Assembly (NCBI GenBank): GCA_963576735.1
Contig: OY755181.1
Span: 3,596,001 to 3,660,000 of the forward strand
DNA: 64,000 nucleotides
Direction: 5' to 3'
Source: Bedellia somnulentella
Lineage: Eukaryota > Arthropoda > Insecta > Lepidoptera > Bedelliidae
This document shows, one piece after another, positions 52,820 to 64,000 of this stretch. How positions within the stretch are numbered: position 1 is the stretch's first letter; every line of letters starts with the position of its first letter. A program made the translations under genes and the position numbers. The notes beneath the pieces were generated by a model. That model was not told the origin of the DNA. It saw only the letters and a program-made list of their open reading frames with translations, and made no database searches.

Positions 52820-53260
52820 ACGTAAATTAAATTTATACTCACCGAAGGATGTGTGGATTCTGTATTTCTGCTCTGCTACCATATATAAAAACCTAATATA
52901 ACCAAGGGGACTCACCTGCCGTTGGAAGGTGAGTTGTTCAGTCCTTTGTTATTCCAAGTGGTTTTATTCTTCTGTATTTTGTTTAGATATGAATGCATTC
53001 AATCTTTGATCAACAATACGATTCCCTGTCCAAGGAATATCGTGTCCTTTTATTCTTTCCTTTCGTATTCTACCAATCTCTTCGACAGCTGTTGTCGGGT
53101 AAACATGATATAGGATTTACTAATCTAGATGTATGTATTCTATTAAATAAAAATAATAGATTTCAAGAATATTCATATTCGAGCTAAAATAATCGTCTCA
53201 CTCAAATAAAATCTTATAAATCAGCTGAAAAGATTTAAAAACAGACCGGGAGCATAGTAG
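52820..53260. other. Nothing recognised
   Basis: Two overlapping 63-64 codon frames near 52922-53187 are without motifs. Confidence 0.3.
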
Positions 53261-53264
53261 CAGC

Positions 53265-53335
53265 ACAATAGCGTAGTGGCAAATATATCCGCTTTCTAAA
53301 CTATGCGAGTCTGTTCGAATTGAATTACTTCTGCT
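53265..53335 (+). repeat. Possible tRNA-like SINE head
   Basis: TAGCGTAGTGGC and, 45 bp on, GTTCGAATTG resemble pol III A and B boxes. There is no second copy in the window. Confidence 0.25.
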
Positions 53336-53772
53336 GGGAGCCAGAAATGTCAAATATTCCACGAGATTGTTCCGTCAGATCTGAGAAGTGGCTTGACTGC
53401 ACAGGATAATGGATATAGTGTAGTTTTTTACGAGATTAAGAAGAAAAAAACAAGTGTTGCATCAACAAAAAAATTCTCGTTTTGCGCGGAAAGCCGATTC
53501 GGGTTTTTCGATGATGGTAGCAAAACAGAAACTTGGAACAGTAATAAATGTTTTTTAAATGGCGTAATATATTTTCTAAATCTTTAATTATTATCCTTCG
53601 GGAATTGAGTTCTGATTTTTTTACTAAAATACCATAATTTTGAGATTTTTTGGCTTGCTTGTGCTTCTAGTACTCAGTTAATGTTTAATGTGTTGTTTCA
53701 TTGCGCTTTTCGAAATTAACCCATAGTTTTCTTTTCTCAAGTCTAACTTTAAAAAAAATAGAATATTAAGAC

Positions 53773-54110
53773 TGCCTCCGTGTTCTTGCGGTTAAGCGCT
53801 TGGTTTCAAGTACGGAGGTCTCGGGTTCGATCCCCAGGGGGTGGTATCCTTACAAATTTAATTTGTAAGATTTAACCCAGTCTGGATGGATATTGCAGGC
53901 TTGAATTACCTGATTATCCGAAAATTAAGATGATTCCGTGCTTCGGAGGGCACGTTAAGCCGTCGGTCCCGGCTACTATTACGGTAGTGGTAGTGGTGGA
54001 TTATGGCCAAATCGCCCTATATAGGGTAGCCTCGAGCCTCTTGCTGAGGACATATATGGGCTGTGAGTGAGAATGCTATGTAAAATGAAGTTCATCCTCT
54101 ACTGCCAATA
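53773..54110 (+). mobile_element. Lepidopteran-type tRNA SINE (family C)
   Basis: The head GCGGTTAAGCGCTTGG with B-box GGGTTCGATCCCC is followed by the conserved body (GCACGTTAAGCCGTCGGTCC, CGGCTACTATTACGG). It continues to ATCGCCCTATATAGGGTAGC. It looks complete except for the 3' end, which cannot be placed exactly. Confidence 0.8.
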
Positions 54111-54420
54111 TTGTAAAGGTTACTCATAAAAACATAACTATTTTTATTAAAGTTTAAATTTTTGAAAGCTTTGTAAGGTTTTGTTGTGTTCGGTTGTTTG
54201 TGCAAACTGTAATATTTCGTTTAATTTTACAATTGACCACTCAACCCTAAGGCAATTGTATCAACTTTTTAGTTCCTGCCCGGCAAGTACGAGCGGTGTT
54301 TAAACTAGTTATCGCGTGGGATAAAGCAGTCATCTCTTACGCACTTACTTAGTATCGTATACTGCCATCTCATTCTAACTGTTATCGTGTCGATAAAATA
54401 GAGCTAGTGCTTGCCCTTCT
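54111..54420. other. Nothing recognised
   Basis: No supported feature. Confidence 0.3.
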
Positions 54421-54423
54421 GAT

Positions 54424-54510
54424 ACACATAAAAACATATGCTCATGGCTTAAAATCTCCAAAGCTTCAGAGGCACAAAATCTTCAGCCACTTTTGGAAGT
54501 GAAGTGTTAA
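54424..54510 (-). mobile_element. Family A fragment, 3' half
   Basis: ACATATGCTCATGGCTTAAA to CACTTTTGGAAGTGAAGTG in reverse; the rest is lost. Confidence 0.6.
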
Positions 54511-54591
54511 TATTTACCCAAATCGTATTTTACAAATAACTTCCTTTAGCAGGTCTCGGCTTCGATTTCCAGTATGTACCCAATAAAATCA

Positions 54592-54838
54592 TACATATAT
54601 ACATACTCACGGCCATAAATCCCAAAAAGGGGTAGCCAGAGCTTTGGAGCTAGAAACTCCTCAGTCACATTTGGAAGTTAATATGCAATAAGATGATAGA
54701 AATAAAGTTTTGTTGGTGATGAATCTTCAACAGCATCGCCTAAAAACCATTTAAAAATGCCCCGTACCCTTAGTCGCATCTTACAACACCCGTGGGTAAA
54801 AAGGGGTAGTGACATTCTAAGCTGGCACTACACGGCAA
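54592..54838 (-). mobile_element. Family A SINE-like repeat (GCCGTG subfamily)
   Basis: Full length; ends (ACATAT)n and GCTGGCACTACACGGC. Confidence 0.85.
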
Positions 54839-54839
54839 T

Positions 54840-55135
54840 CATTTGAAGTAATGTGAAATTAATTGTATGTGATTTAAAAAAAAAGAGAGATTTTTATTTG
54901 TTGCTGACTTACAAAAAAGTACACAAAACATATACAGAAATTACAAAAAAAATACAAAATTGATTTTATAAAAGTAAAATTAAACATACAAATAAAACAA
55001 AAATTGGTTTCCTTTTCATGTCATGGCTTACGTCAGCAACAAAAGAGCACCTGACTAAGCATTTTGTTGTGAGTTATATTATAACCCACAACACTGATTT
55101 TCAGTCAGTACTCTTTGTAACAAGTGATGTCACGG
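54840..55135. other. Nothing recognised
   Basis: No supported feature. Confidence 0.3.
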
Positions 55136-55150
55136 ATGATTGTTATTATA

Positions 55151-55408
55151 CATACATATACATATACTTACGGCTATGAATCCCTTGAAGGGGTAGCCAG
55201 AGCTAGGGAATTAGAAATTCCGTAGCCACTTTTGGAAATTGAGTGAGGAAAAGATGGTGGAATAAAGGTTGTTGGTGATGGGTCTCCAATCACATCGCCC
55301 AAAAATCCCTTAAAAGCCCCAATACCGTTATTCGCCTCTTACGTACACCCACCGGAAGAAATGGGGTAGTGTTATTGTAAGCCGACACTACACAGCAATT
55401 TTATTGTT
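55151..55408 (-). mobile_element. Family A SINE-like repeat, 12-bp target duplication
   Basis: ATTGTTATTATA lies at 55139-55150 and 55409-55420. The full-length element ends GCCGACACTACACAGC, with about 12 extra bases before the right duplication. Confidence 0.87.
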
Positions 55409-55424
55409 ATTGTTATTATAACAT

Positions 55425-57230
55425 GCATAAAGTCTTTATCTATCTTTGTCTCTACTAATTGTTAATGTTTTCCACCCCGAACTCGGTAAACGTAGTATAC
55501 TATGACGAAATAACTTTTACTTATTTAAAATAATATCTGTGTTTAAATACAAACGTCTATACAAATAAACGGAAACTACGACGTGACACAAAAAAAAAAC
55601 CAATGAATGGGAATATGAGAATAACAAGCCAAACTTTTAGGTTTTAAATCGATGATGCACCAGATTGTTTATAGTATGAAACCATTAGTGCTTAAAATCA
55701 AACTGTGACAACTGTCATTTAGATGCGGTAACAAATCCGTAAGCCAGTTATAAATATAAATAAAAAACCATACACGTTTGTCAAGCTGAGTGGTCAGTGT
55801 ATGCGGTTTTATTATTGAACTGACAATATGTAACTGGAAAGGTTTCGTTTTGATACAAATGGAATCAATTCAGAGCTCTCACATCTGTTGTTCTCTCGTA
55901 TATACACAGCCTACATTGGGATAAACAGGCCAACTTCAAACGACATTGCTCACACCTTTACAAATAACGTAACGAGTATTTACAACGGGTGAAAGCAAAC
56001 ATTGCATTTTGCAGTTTGTGTGTTTATTGGGGCGGTTTTGACATGAGGCATTTTGGTGAAACAATTTGTGTGGAGATCATACAACGACCGTTTTTTAAAC
56101 TTGTATATTTGATTCAGCTTTGAGAGAGCATTTTAAATACAGATGAGCTTGTATTAATCTAATACGTTTTTGAGGAACCAATCAAATTGCGGCGTAAGTA
56201 AATGAAGTTATTCGATACGTTCAAAAATGTTTTAACTTCATATAGTTATAGTTGATTTGCATCCTTAATGAATAAATAATAAATATACGGATTCTGAAGC
56301 CAGATATTAAAGAAAGCCTTAAAGGACATTGAAAAAGAGAATTACCTTGGTGTAGTTCAATTTTCAGAGATCTTTTGGTGCCCATCAACCTTATTTGATA
56401 TTTTCCGGTCGCTATTCCACTACCCGCCAGATGTAAGGGATAAACTACGGCGATCTGTGGGAAAGATCTAGTACATTTCCATACACTTTGTTGGTACTCG
56501 CCCATTTGCTGGGAAGATGGGGAAAAAGGCCTATGAATAAATTGTGTTTTGGTATGTATGCCTAAAAGTTTAAGCTGGCTTAGAAATTAGTTGTAAAAGA
56601 AGTGTTGTGTTGTATATAACAACACCAAAGTGCTGTACCGGCACATATTTGAATCTAAACGTGAGCAAATACTATAAATCTATAAAAAAATACATTTATT
56701 CGCTGCTACAAAATACTACACTACTAAACTATTACGACTAAAATTCAACTAAACAATTAAACTGCAACTACTACTGAACAAATTAAACTTGTCTAGTCTA
56801 AATAATGAATACAAATATATGATTACATTAATTCAAAATAAAAATAATACAAGTCCGAATGTTGCAAGTATTTGCAGACGGTAAATATTTAATTCTGTCG
56901 CTGCCATTTCAAAGCGACAAACGTGGCTGAGTTTAACTTGTGAATATGTGAATAAGGTGAAGCATATTTTGTTGATTGCTTTGGCTAAATATGGTGACTC
57001 GATTTTCGTGTTAAAAAGAAAATAAATAGTCAAATAAAATAAGTACGTAGTACGGTAGGTACGTATGTTAACATAAAATATTTTTAGCACACTTAACTGT
57101 TGTTTAAGGTGTTGTGTGAAAGAAAAATGTAATATTGGATTTTTTAACTAAGCCCCAAAATTTGAAAACTCGTTACTCATTTCACCTTTGCCCCATTTTA
57201 ATAGTTCATTTCCCTAAATTTATTTTATTA
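55425..57230. other. 1.8 kb without recognisable features
   Basis: This is the longest stretch in the window free of identifiable repeats, and probably true intergenic or intronic host DNA. Frames such as 56221-56505 (minus) have no motif and cannot be called. Confidence 0.4.
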
Positions 57231-57234
57231 CTAG

Positions 57235-57520
57235 CTGACCCGACAGATTTCGTGGTGTCAAATTTGCTTATGACATAATTTCAGGCGTTTTTGTTTTTCC
57301 GGTAGTCTTAGAGCAATCAGCCGAGAATATTTTTATTAATCATTGTTTTCCGGTATGAAAAGTGTCCTTTGTATTTTATTTGGGTCATTATCTTGCATTC
57401 TGCCAAATTTCATTCATATACATTGTTTACTTAATGAGCCTTTCATCCAAACACACAAGCATACAAACATCAAAACATTCACATTTATAATAATATTAAT
57501 AGGATTTATAACTAACCTAC
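57235..57520 (+). repeat. RTE-like retroposon 3' region
   Basis: It starts ACTAGCTGACCCGACAGAT and ends near CACATTTATAATAATATTAA, the two edges of a repeat common in Lepidoptera. The middle is non-coding and decayed. Confidence 0.55.
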
Positions 57521-57524
57521 ACGC

Positions 57525-58260
57525 AGTTTCAATTTAAGATTTGAAACACGTTATATTTAGTCATTTCATCCATCGAATAGTACGGAACGCTACACAGACG
57601 CATTGGTGTAAGCTCGGCCTTACTCAGGATTCAAATAAACATTTACTGCACTGGGCAAAAAATTTGTAAATTAGTTTGATTTTTTGATATGCAATAAAAG
57701 GTTTTATCTATTCTATTCTTTATTATTAAAAACATATTATGATATATTAGACGATGTTGTTTTATCGTACATAAAACGGTGGTAATTTTCTAATAATCAA
57801 AAGGTTTTTCATTGTATGAGAAATTCAATTACTGATCAGAGCAGACCACGAATTATATAACATTCAAAGAAAAACCTATAACAAGACTACCTATAAAAAT
57901 GTCTCTATAATACAAATGAGTCTTTTAAGATACTACCGAAAACAATTATAAACTTTAGAGTTGTGATAAAAAGTAACGCGTAAACGATAATTTCAGCAAT
58001 TAATCATAAGGTTTTAAATGAAAAAAAAAATGCTATTAGGTAAGTATTGAAAGAAAAGTGGAAACTTATAAAATATTTCCAGGGAAGGTCGAAGGATTTA
58101 ATATTTGCACACATAAAGTTTGTATAATGAAGGATATTTTTTAACAAATTATGACTTCAAAATACATTCTATGGGTGATAAATGCATTACAAATACAACC
58201 GAGAACTTAATTTGCGACAGAGGCATATTCATCTTTCTTTGATGTGCAAGTATTGAAATT
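57525..58260 (+). repeat. Mostly unrecognised, with a LINE 3' tail at 57640-57722
   Basis: TTGATATGCAATAAAAGG then TATCTATTCTATTCT is a short copy of the jockey/CR1-type LINE tail (compare 19085-19135). The remainder holds nothing I can identify. Confidence 0.45.
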
Positions 58261-58263
58261 TGC

Positions 58264-58514
58264 TTGTAATGTCAGCTTAGAATAACACTACCCCATTTCT
58301 GCCGGTGGATATACGTAAGAGGCGACTAACGGTGTTGGGGCTTTTAAGTGATTTTTGGGTGATGCGGTTGGAGACCCATCACCAACAACCTTTATTTTGC
58401 CATCTTTTCCCCACTCAACTTTCCAAAAGTGGCTGACAAACTTCTAGTTCCTTGGCTCTGGCTAGCCCTTCTTGAGATTTATGGCCGTAAGTATATGTAT
58501 GTATGTATGTATGT
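58264..58514 (+). mobile_element. Family A SINE-like repeat
   Basis: Full length with a long (ATGT)n end (58495-58514). Confidence 0.85.
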
Positions 58515-58547
58515 GTTGAAATTTACGTTTATATAGTATAATTACAG

Positions 58548-58572
58548 AATAGGATAGAAAACTCTTTTAAAT
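58548..58572 (-). repeat. Fragment of a LINE 3' tail
   Basis: AGGATAGAAAACTCTTTT matches the outermost 20 bases of the tail at 48468 onward. Confidence 0.4.
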
Positions 58573-58598
58573 GACTATTGAAATAACATTATTGTTTT

Positions 58599-58812
58599 GC
58601 CTTGTAGTGCCGGCTTTTCTACCCACGGGTGTCATAAGAGGCGTCTAAGGGTATAAGGTTTTATTAAGTCGTTTTTGGGCGATGCGGTTGGAGACCCGTC
58701 ACCAACGATACTTTATTTCTACCATATTGTCCCCTGTCAATTTCAAAATATTGCTGAGGAGTTTCTAGTTCTGAAGCACTGGCTACCCCTTCAGGGTATT
58801 CATGCTGATAAT
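58599..58812 (+). mobile_element. Family A SINE-like repeat (GCCGTG subfamily), 3' end decayed
   Basis: GCCTTGTAGTGCCGGC at the start, ACCCACGGGTGTC in the body; the microsatellite end is gone. Confidence 0.75.
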
Positions 58813-58865
58813 GTTTATTAATTAAAAGTAAAATCAAAAAAAAAGAAAAGAAAATAAATCATTTA

Positions 58866-59045
58866 TTTATTGCCTTAGAGAACAATAAAACATTACAATT
58901 AGAAGAAAGTACACACACAATTTTAACAAAAAACAAATCAAAACAAATAAATCAGTGGTCTTATTACTTAAAACGATCTCTTCCAGACAACCTTTGGATG
59001 GTAAGGCAAGTAAATATAAGATTAACAGTAGGTAAATGTACAAAA
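58866..59045 (-). repeat. LINE 3' tail (jockey/CR1-type), truncated copy
   Basis: GTGGTCTTATTACTTAAAAC and ATCTCTTCCAGACAACCTTT correspond to the tail at 2040-2085. Confidence 0.65.
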
Positions 59046-59049
59046 CCTT

Positions 59050-59750
59050 GTTTTTTTTGTCATTAGTATTATGTTTCTATCGCAAAGAGGTAATACATTG
59101 TAAACTGAAATTTATGATCGAGTTTTAATAACACCTCTACTATAACATCAAACAAGTGCATCGCTGCAGCTTTGCATAGGAAGTGTTGGTTTTAAAATAT
59201 CTAAGGTTTCAAAGGATGATATCCTAAAGATTATTGTTCTGAAGGTAAAGTTTCTAATGATAAAAAATAAAAATCGATTGAGTAATTTGAAAGCCTATTC
59301 ATTACAAACAAACGAACACACAAGAAAAATCTTTTCTCTTTTGAATCAGTATAAATTTGTGATTATTAAAGTTTCAATGGAAAAACTTTGTAAAACGTAT
59401 TTGTAACAAACGTTTTTCATGTAAACGCATAAATATATTATGGATAAAACAGATTCCATGTAATACGGAATTCAATTGAATGTAAGCACACTGATACAGC
59501 GAGATGGAATAGAATTAAGTGGCTCGTAGTCTGTATGTACCAAACGTGCTACGTTGCTGCTACGCCGTAGTCACGTCGTTCGTAGCATGTGATACGGATT
59601 TGGAATGTGAGATTGTAGCAAACTTTGCCTAAAGTTAATGTCAGTTTCACTTTGCACAAATAAAATGATTGTAAAGTATGGGAAGAAAGCTTATATCAAT
59701 ATTCTATATGGGCCGACTACCCTGTATATTAGGAATAGTAAAAAAGATTG
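59050..59750. other. Nothing recognised
   Basis: A GC-rich patch at 59540-59590 (GCTACGTTGCTGCTACGCCG) stands out, but no second copy is in the window. Confidence 0.3.
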
Positions 59751-59756
59751 TAGACG

Positions 59757-59810
59757 ACACTGTAGAATGTCGCCTAAGAATAGCACTAACCCTTTTCATT
59801 TTCATGGGAA
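59757..59810 (+). mobile_element. Family A 5' fragment
   Basis: GTCGCCTAAGAATAGCACTA only. Confidence 0.45.
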
Positions 59811-60097
59811 ATTATAATTAAAATAAATCAGTAATACATCTTTTATCGGGTTTGTAAACTCTTAAAGTTTTTCAATCTCAAACAATCTCAATGGTTCCTT
59901 CGTTGTTTTTCTTTTCGTGTTTCTTCGTTAACTAACTTTGTTTTACATTTAATTTTAGAAAACAATTAGAATTTCGAAGTCCGCGGAACGTTTATTTTTA
60001 AATTAGCTTTTTGTTTACTTTGTTATTAAATGTGCAATATTACTATAGAGGTATACATGTTTTTAAAAGACAAACATATTATTCTATACATATATTT

Positions 60098-60227
60098 GCC
60101 GCGGAGTGCCGGATTAGAATGGCACTACCCATTTCTACCCACGGGTGACGTAAGAGGCGACTAAGGGTATGGGGCTTTTTTAAGTGGTTTTTGGCCAATG
60201 CTAACGATGCGATACTTTATTTCTATA
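60098..60227 (+). mobile_element. Family A SINE-like repeat, 3'-truncated
   Basis: GCCGCGGAGTGCCGGATTAG start, ACCCACGGGTGACG body; it ends near ATACTTTATTTCTA. Confidence 0.7.
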
Positions 60228-60230
60228 TAA

Positions 60231-60590
60231 AAACTCAGCCATGTGGGTTTTCTAAGGACATTTTCCCTCACTGTTAACAATCATGATAAATTAACTACAC
60301 ATACATACATACATATACTCACGGCTGTAAATCCCTAGATAGGGTAGCCAGAAGGAAAGTTAATTGGGGAAAAGATAGTGAAATAAAGGTTGTTGGTGAT
60401 GGGTCTCCAACCGCATCACCCAAAAATCCCTTAAAAGCACCAATACCGTTTGTCGCCTCTTACGTACACCCACCGGAAGAAACGGGGTAGTGCTATTCTA
60501 AACCGACACTACACAGAATACTACACATATGAGTTTTAAAGATACATTTGGGTAAGTATGATTGAGGATTCGAACTATCATGCATTATAA
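60231..60590 (-). mobile_element. Family B SINE fragment split by a family A copy
   Basis: The left piece 60231-60302 (CTCAGCCATGTGGGTTTTC) and right piece 60529-60590 (weak, ATTGAGGATTCGAACTATC) read in the right order on the minus strand once the family A insertion is removed. Confidence 0.65.
60303..60519 (-). mobile_element. Family A SINE-like repeat nested in family B
   Basis: The target duplication ACTACACAT (60294-60302, 60520-60528) is exact. AGCAC subfamily, about 30 bp deleted near 60350. Confidence 0.88.
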
Positions 60591-60690
60591 AAGTAATTAT
60601 TTATTGTAGTTATACATATTGTATAGCATATAAATAAATATACGGTTACATTATACACAGATCAAGTTAACCCCAAACTAAGTAAGGCTT

Positions 60691-60940
60691 TGCTGAGTAG
60701 TGTCGGCTTAGAATAGCACTACCCAATTTCTTCCGGTGGGTGTACTTAAGAGGCGACTAACGGTATAGGAGCTTTTAAGGGATTTTCGGGCGATGCGGTT
60801 GGAGACCCATCACCAACAACCTTTATTTCACCATCTTCTCCGCACTCAATTTCCAAAAGTGGCTGAGGAATTTATAATTCTTTAGCTCTGGCTACCCCTT
60901 TTAGGGATTTATAGCCGTGGGTATATGTATGTATGTATGT
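60691..60940 (+). mobile_element. Family A SINE-like repeat
   Basis: Full length; AGTAAG occurs at both edges as a short direct repeat. Confidence 0.85.
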
Positions 60941-61094
60941 AAGTAAGACTTGTATTATGGGATACTATCTCAATGATATATTTCATGCCTCGGATATATA
61001 TGTTTCTATACAAATTTTTTTTAAGTTTTTAAAACATGGTTTGACTCAACAATACTACAAAAAAATGAAATGAATTAAATATAAGGCTTTTGAT

Positions 61095-61318
61095 AAGTCA
61101 TCTTTATATATTAAACGAGAGAGGGTGGATTTTGTGACCCAGCCTGTGTTACGGTGCTAAAAGCTGGAAAATTGGTTTAGATATCAAATTGAAGGTCTCC
61201 ATCTGAAGTTTTACCGAAAACTCATACATTTCCATAACTGGATTAGTTAAATTTGTATAACCGAATGCAAAAAATGTCGTCCACGCGGACGTAGTCGCGG
61301 GCAAAAAGCTAGTCGTTC
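61095..61318 (-). repeat. RTE-like retroposon end
   Basis: The plus strand ends GCGGACGTAGTCGCGGGCAA followed by AAGCTAGTCGTTC, the antisense of the common ACTAGCTTTTTGCCCGCGAC edge. Confidence 0.5.
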
Positions 61319-61619
61319 TTAATAACTGTAAATAATTTAATTAATTTAGATCGGAACGTTAAAAGTGAAAATTTATTAATGGGTTCTGTCAAAATGAGTT
61401 ACTTTATGACTTAACATATTACTAATGGTATGAGCACATACCTCATACCAACAATATATAATTTGTAAAGTAAAGTTAAGTGGTGATCCAAAGTATCAGT
61501 ACCTCTGCTGCCCCTTCAGGTATATGTTGGCATTAGTCACAGGTCTAGCCCTGAAACCTAACAAAGAACATATTGTATTTTTGTTAACTGTCCATGGTTT
61601 ATAAAATATAGGAAAGTCT

Positions 61620-61871
61620 GCTGTGTAGTGTCGGCTTAGAATTGCACTACCCCATGTCTTCCGATGGGTGTACGTAAGAGGCGACTAACGGTATTGGGGC
61701 ATTTTGAGGGATTATTGGGCGATGCGGTTGGAGACCCATCACCAACAACCTTTATTTTTACCACCTTTTCCCTACGCAACTTCCAAAAGTGGCTGAGGGA
61801 TTTCTAATTCCTTAGCTCTGGCTACTCCTTCTAGGGATTTATAGCCGTGAGTATATGTATGTATGTATATG
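61620..61871 (+). mobile_element. Family A SINE-like repeat, 11-bp target duplication
   Basis: TAGGAAAGTCT lies at 61609-61619 and 61872-61882. Complete and little diverged; a good reference for the AGCAC subfamily. Confidence 0.92.
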
Positions 61872-61884
61872 TAGGAAAGTCTTA

Positions 61885-62575
61885 TGGGCTTAACAGGCTA
61901 GAAAAGGACATAAATGAGGCTTTCAAAGAATTTGAAAGGAAAAACAGCTACTATTAAATACTAAATGTGTATAAAATAAGACGTAACCCTAAAATATAAT
62001 TCTATAATTGACAAATAACTCTATTTGCAAGCCAACAGTATTTTCTATATTCCCTTAATAGCATCAATTCCCAAGACTTGGGTGCGTTCCTATTTAATTA
62101 TAAACGACAGACGCCGCACGTCAGAATGTAACATATGACACAGTCGTTGAAACGCCTTTGGAACGCAACCTTCGGTGACGGGTAAGTTTATTGCATTTTT
62201 TCTCTATTTGGCGCTTCTTTTTGAAGTTTCTGCCGCTGACAGGTGTTTGCATGTCGAAGCAATGTGATTTTCGATTGTGCCTTGTCGGGGAATGTGGGGT
62301 ATTTCTATTAGATTTATTTTGTGTATTGATGTAAGCTCTCTTATTGTGTTGATTCGTCGAATTTATTGATTTTATAATGTGTTGGATTAAACAAATCAGT
62401 ATTATTTCGATTGTAAAAAATAATATCTTATTTTGTTTTTATTTCAAAAATGCTGATACTCCGATACTCATGGATATGTTTTAAGATTTTTTTAAATTAT
62501 CATTTACATATTCTTGGCGTTATCACTACAACAAAAAAACTATTAAATGGTTGTTTCAATGCCATTTCTCATTTA
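61885..62575. other. Nothing recognised
   Basis: A CpG-bearing stretch at 62105-62175 is noticeable but no gene begins there. Confidence 0.3.
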
Positions 62576-62577
62576 AA

Positions 62578-62880
62578 CATATATTCATGGCTATAAATCC
62601 CTAAAAAGGGTAGCCATATAGCTGCAGAATTAGAAATTCTTCAGCTACTTTTTAAAGTTGAGGTGGGAAAAGATTATAAGATTTTACTTTATGATATTTA
62701 AATATTATGTTTAGTTTTTAATTTTTTTTGTTGACCGCAGAATAGATTGATAGATATTGTTATTTTGTTAATAAATTGTGTATTTTAAAGTGAAACATGA
62801 ACGAATTAGGTTTATATCTGTAATGTTTATGTTTTTGTAAATAAATAAATAAAAATAAAGGTTGTTGGTGATGGGTCTAG
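62578..62880 (-). mobile_element. Family A 3' half, interrupted
   Basis: 62578-62690 and 62852-62880 (AAATAAAGGTTGTTGGTGAT) are consecutive in family A. The 160 bp between them is foreign AT-rich sequence ending in an AAATAAATAAATA run. Confidence 0.6.
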
Positions 62881-62884
62881 TTTA

Positions 62885-63335
62885 GTTAATGCAATAGCGT
62901 TTATATGGGTCAAAATCTCTACCAGTTGAAACTAAGCAAAACTTAAAAAAAAAACTAGAGCCATTGCTTAATTGTAATTGATAATTAACTTCTGCTTGTC
63001 TATGTTTGGGATTTTATTCAGGCATAAGTAAATGCATGTTTGTTAACTATGGCCAGGACTAATTGTATTCAACAACAAATTTACTATTCAACATTAACAT
63101 TGCAAACGACTTAATGAATTATGTAATATTTGCTGGCAAAGAAGCAGCATACAAAACGTCACTAAAAATTATACTATGAAAATAGTGATATCGTATGAAC
63201 GTAACCAACTCCCATTGTATGAGACGTGTGAGAGAGAGTATATCACACGAAAAGTGAAATACACAACAAGTGGGATACACTTTTTTGCGACTAGTCACTC
63301 ATACTTAATATTAACCTTACATCTTAGAGAAATAA
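62885..63335. other. Nothing recognised
   Basis: No supported feature. Confidence 0.3.
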
Positions 63336-63336
63336 T

Positions 63337-63850
63337 AAATTAGACTAAAGCATTACAAAACTAATTTATAATTTAGCATCTATTTTATTTCACTCGCGTT
63401 TGACAGCCATTCTTTTATAATTTGAATGTTTTTGTTCATGAGAATCTCATGTGGGGATTATTCCTAATAAATAAAGAATAAATAAAGAAAAGGAAAATTT
63501 CGACACAAGCGGGAATCGAACCCGCGACCTCGGGTATACGCCCCCGTCAAACACTACTTAAAAGTGTAAAAAGAAACAAAGGATAGAAGAATTTGGCACT
63601 GGCAGCCATTGACACGGTAGCTCAATTATCAAAGCGACGGGGGCGTTTACCCGAGGTCGTGGGTTCGATTCCCGCCTGTGTCGAAATTTTTCTTTTCTTT
63701 TTTTATCCTTTATTTATTAGGAATAATCCCCACATGAGGTTCTCATGAACAAAAACATTCAAATTATAAAAAAATTGGCTGTCAAACGCGAGTGGAATAA
63801 AAAAGATGCTAAATTATAAATTAGTTTTAGTAATGTTTTAGGCTAATTTA
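63337..63850 (+). mobile_element. 514-bp palindrome around a family T retroposon
   Basis: Arms of about 145 bp (63337-63480 and 63705-63850) are near-perfect reverse complements. They include family T tail sequence (CTCATGTGGGGATTATTCC) and, outside it, unrelated sequence (CTCGCGTTTGACAGCC). The centre has an inverted tRNA 3' half, a spacer and a full tRNA-like module (about 63609-63682). The outer parts show that flanking DNA was duplicated with the element. Confidence 0.85.
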
Positions 63851-64000
63851 AGTGTGGTAGAATGTAAAATTTAAAAAAGTTTTGCATAACTAAAAGTAAG
63901 TCGATGCTAATATCTCGTGATAAAATCATAACTGAATACAAAATTAATTCAGGTCATTAAACTTGCCGAAATCTACATCGCAATATTGAGTTACAAGAAC

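Noticed and set aside
56221..56505. 94-codon minus-strand frame
   Set aside because: No motif, no splice support and no similarity that I recognise; frames of this length are expected by chance in 64 kb.

Overview
This 64 kb window is AT-rich eukaryotic DNA, most likely from a lepidopteran insect. That placement is an inference. It rests on a secreted insect-type carboxylesterase gene with introns, on SINE and LINE tails of kinds common in butterflies and moths, and on the near absence of other host genes. No bacterial-type features, rRNA, CRISPR arrays or convincing functional tRNA genes were seen.

Layout. 1-9 kb: an 826-bp inverted-repeat element, a decayed jockey/CR1-type LINE, an errantivirus-like envelope remnant, a second LINE reverse-transcriptase pseudogene and a composite tRNA-like retroposon. 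10.1-13.6 kb: the one convincing host gene, a three-exon carboxylesterase on the minus strand whose introns are full of repeats. 14-21 kb: LINE fragments nested in one another, a local duplication (15.5-17.6 kb versus 19.5-20.5 kb) and a 596-bp foldback. 25-27 kb: a 5'-truncated Penelope-like element with reverse transcriptase and GIY-YIG domains, inverted ends and a 13-bp target duplication. 29.9-34.1 kb: two terminal-inverted-repeat elements, each with a remnant cysteine-rich coding region. 39-40 kb: a 1-kb element holding seven copies of a short palindrome. 48.8-49.7 kb: an intact, relatively GC-rich reading frame that looks like the C-terminal endonuclease domain of a retroelement. 52 kb: a non-autonomous hAT element inside a SINE. 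63.3-63.9 kb: a large palindrome around another tRNA-like retroposon.

Four short repeat families dominate and are named here by letter. Family A is a roughly 240-bp SINE-like repeat with about 30 copies, ending in an (ATGT)n microsatellite. Family B is a roughly 360-bp tRNA-headed SINE ending in (TTATG)n. Family T is a tRNA-like retroposon with an inverted 5' segment and a 315-bp dimer period. Family L is a 5'-truncated LINE whose 3' end carries the same GTGAGTATATGTATG tail as family A. Many copies have exact 9-19 bp target-site duplications, and nesting gives relative ages.

The strongest candidates for something undescribed are family T, the likely L-to-A LINE/SINE partnership, the two cysteine-rich TIR elements and the palindrome-studded 39-kb element.
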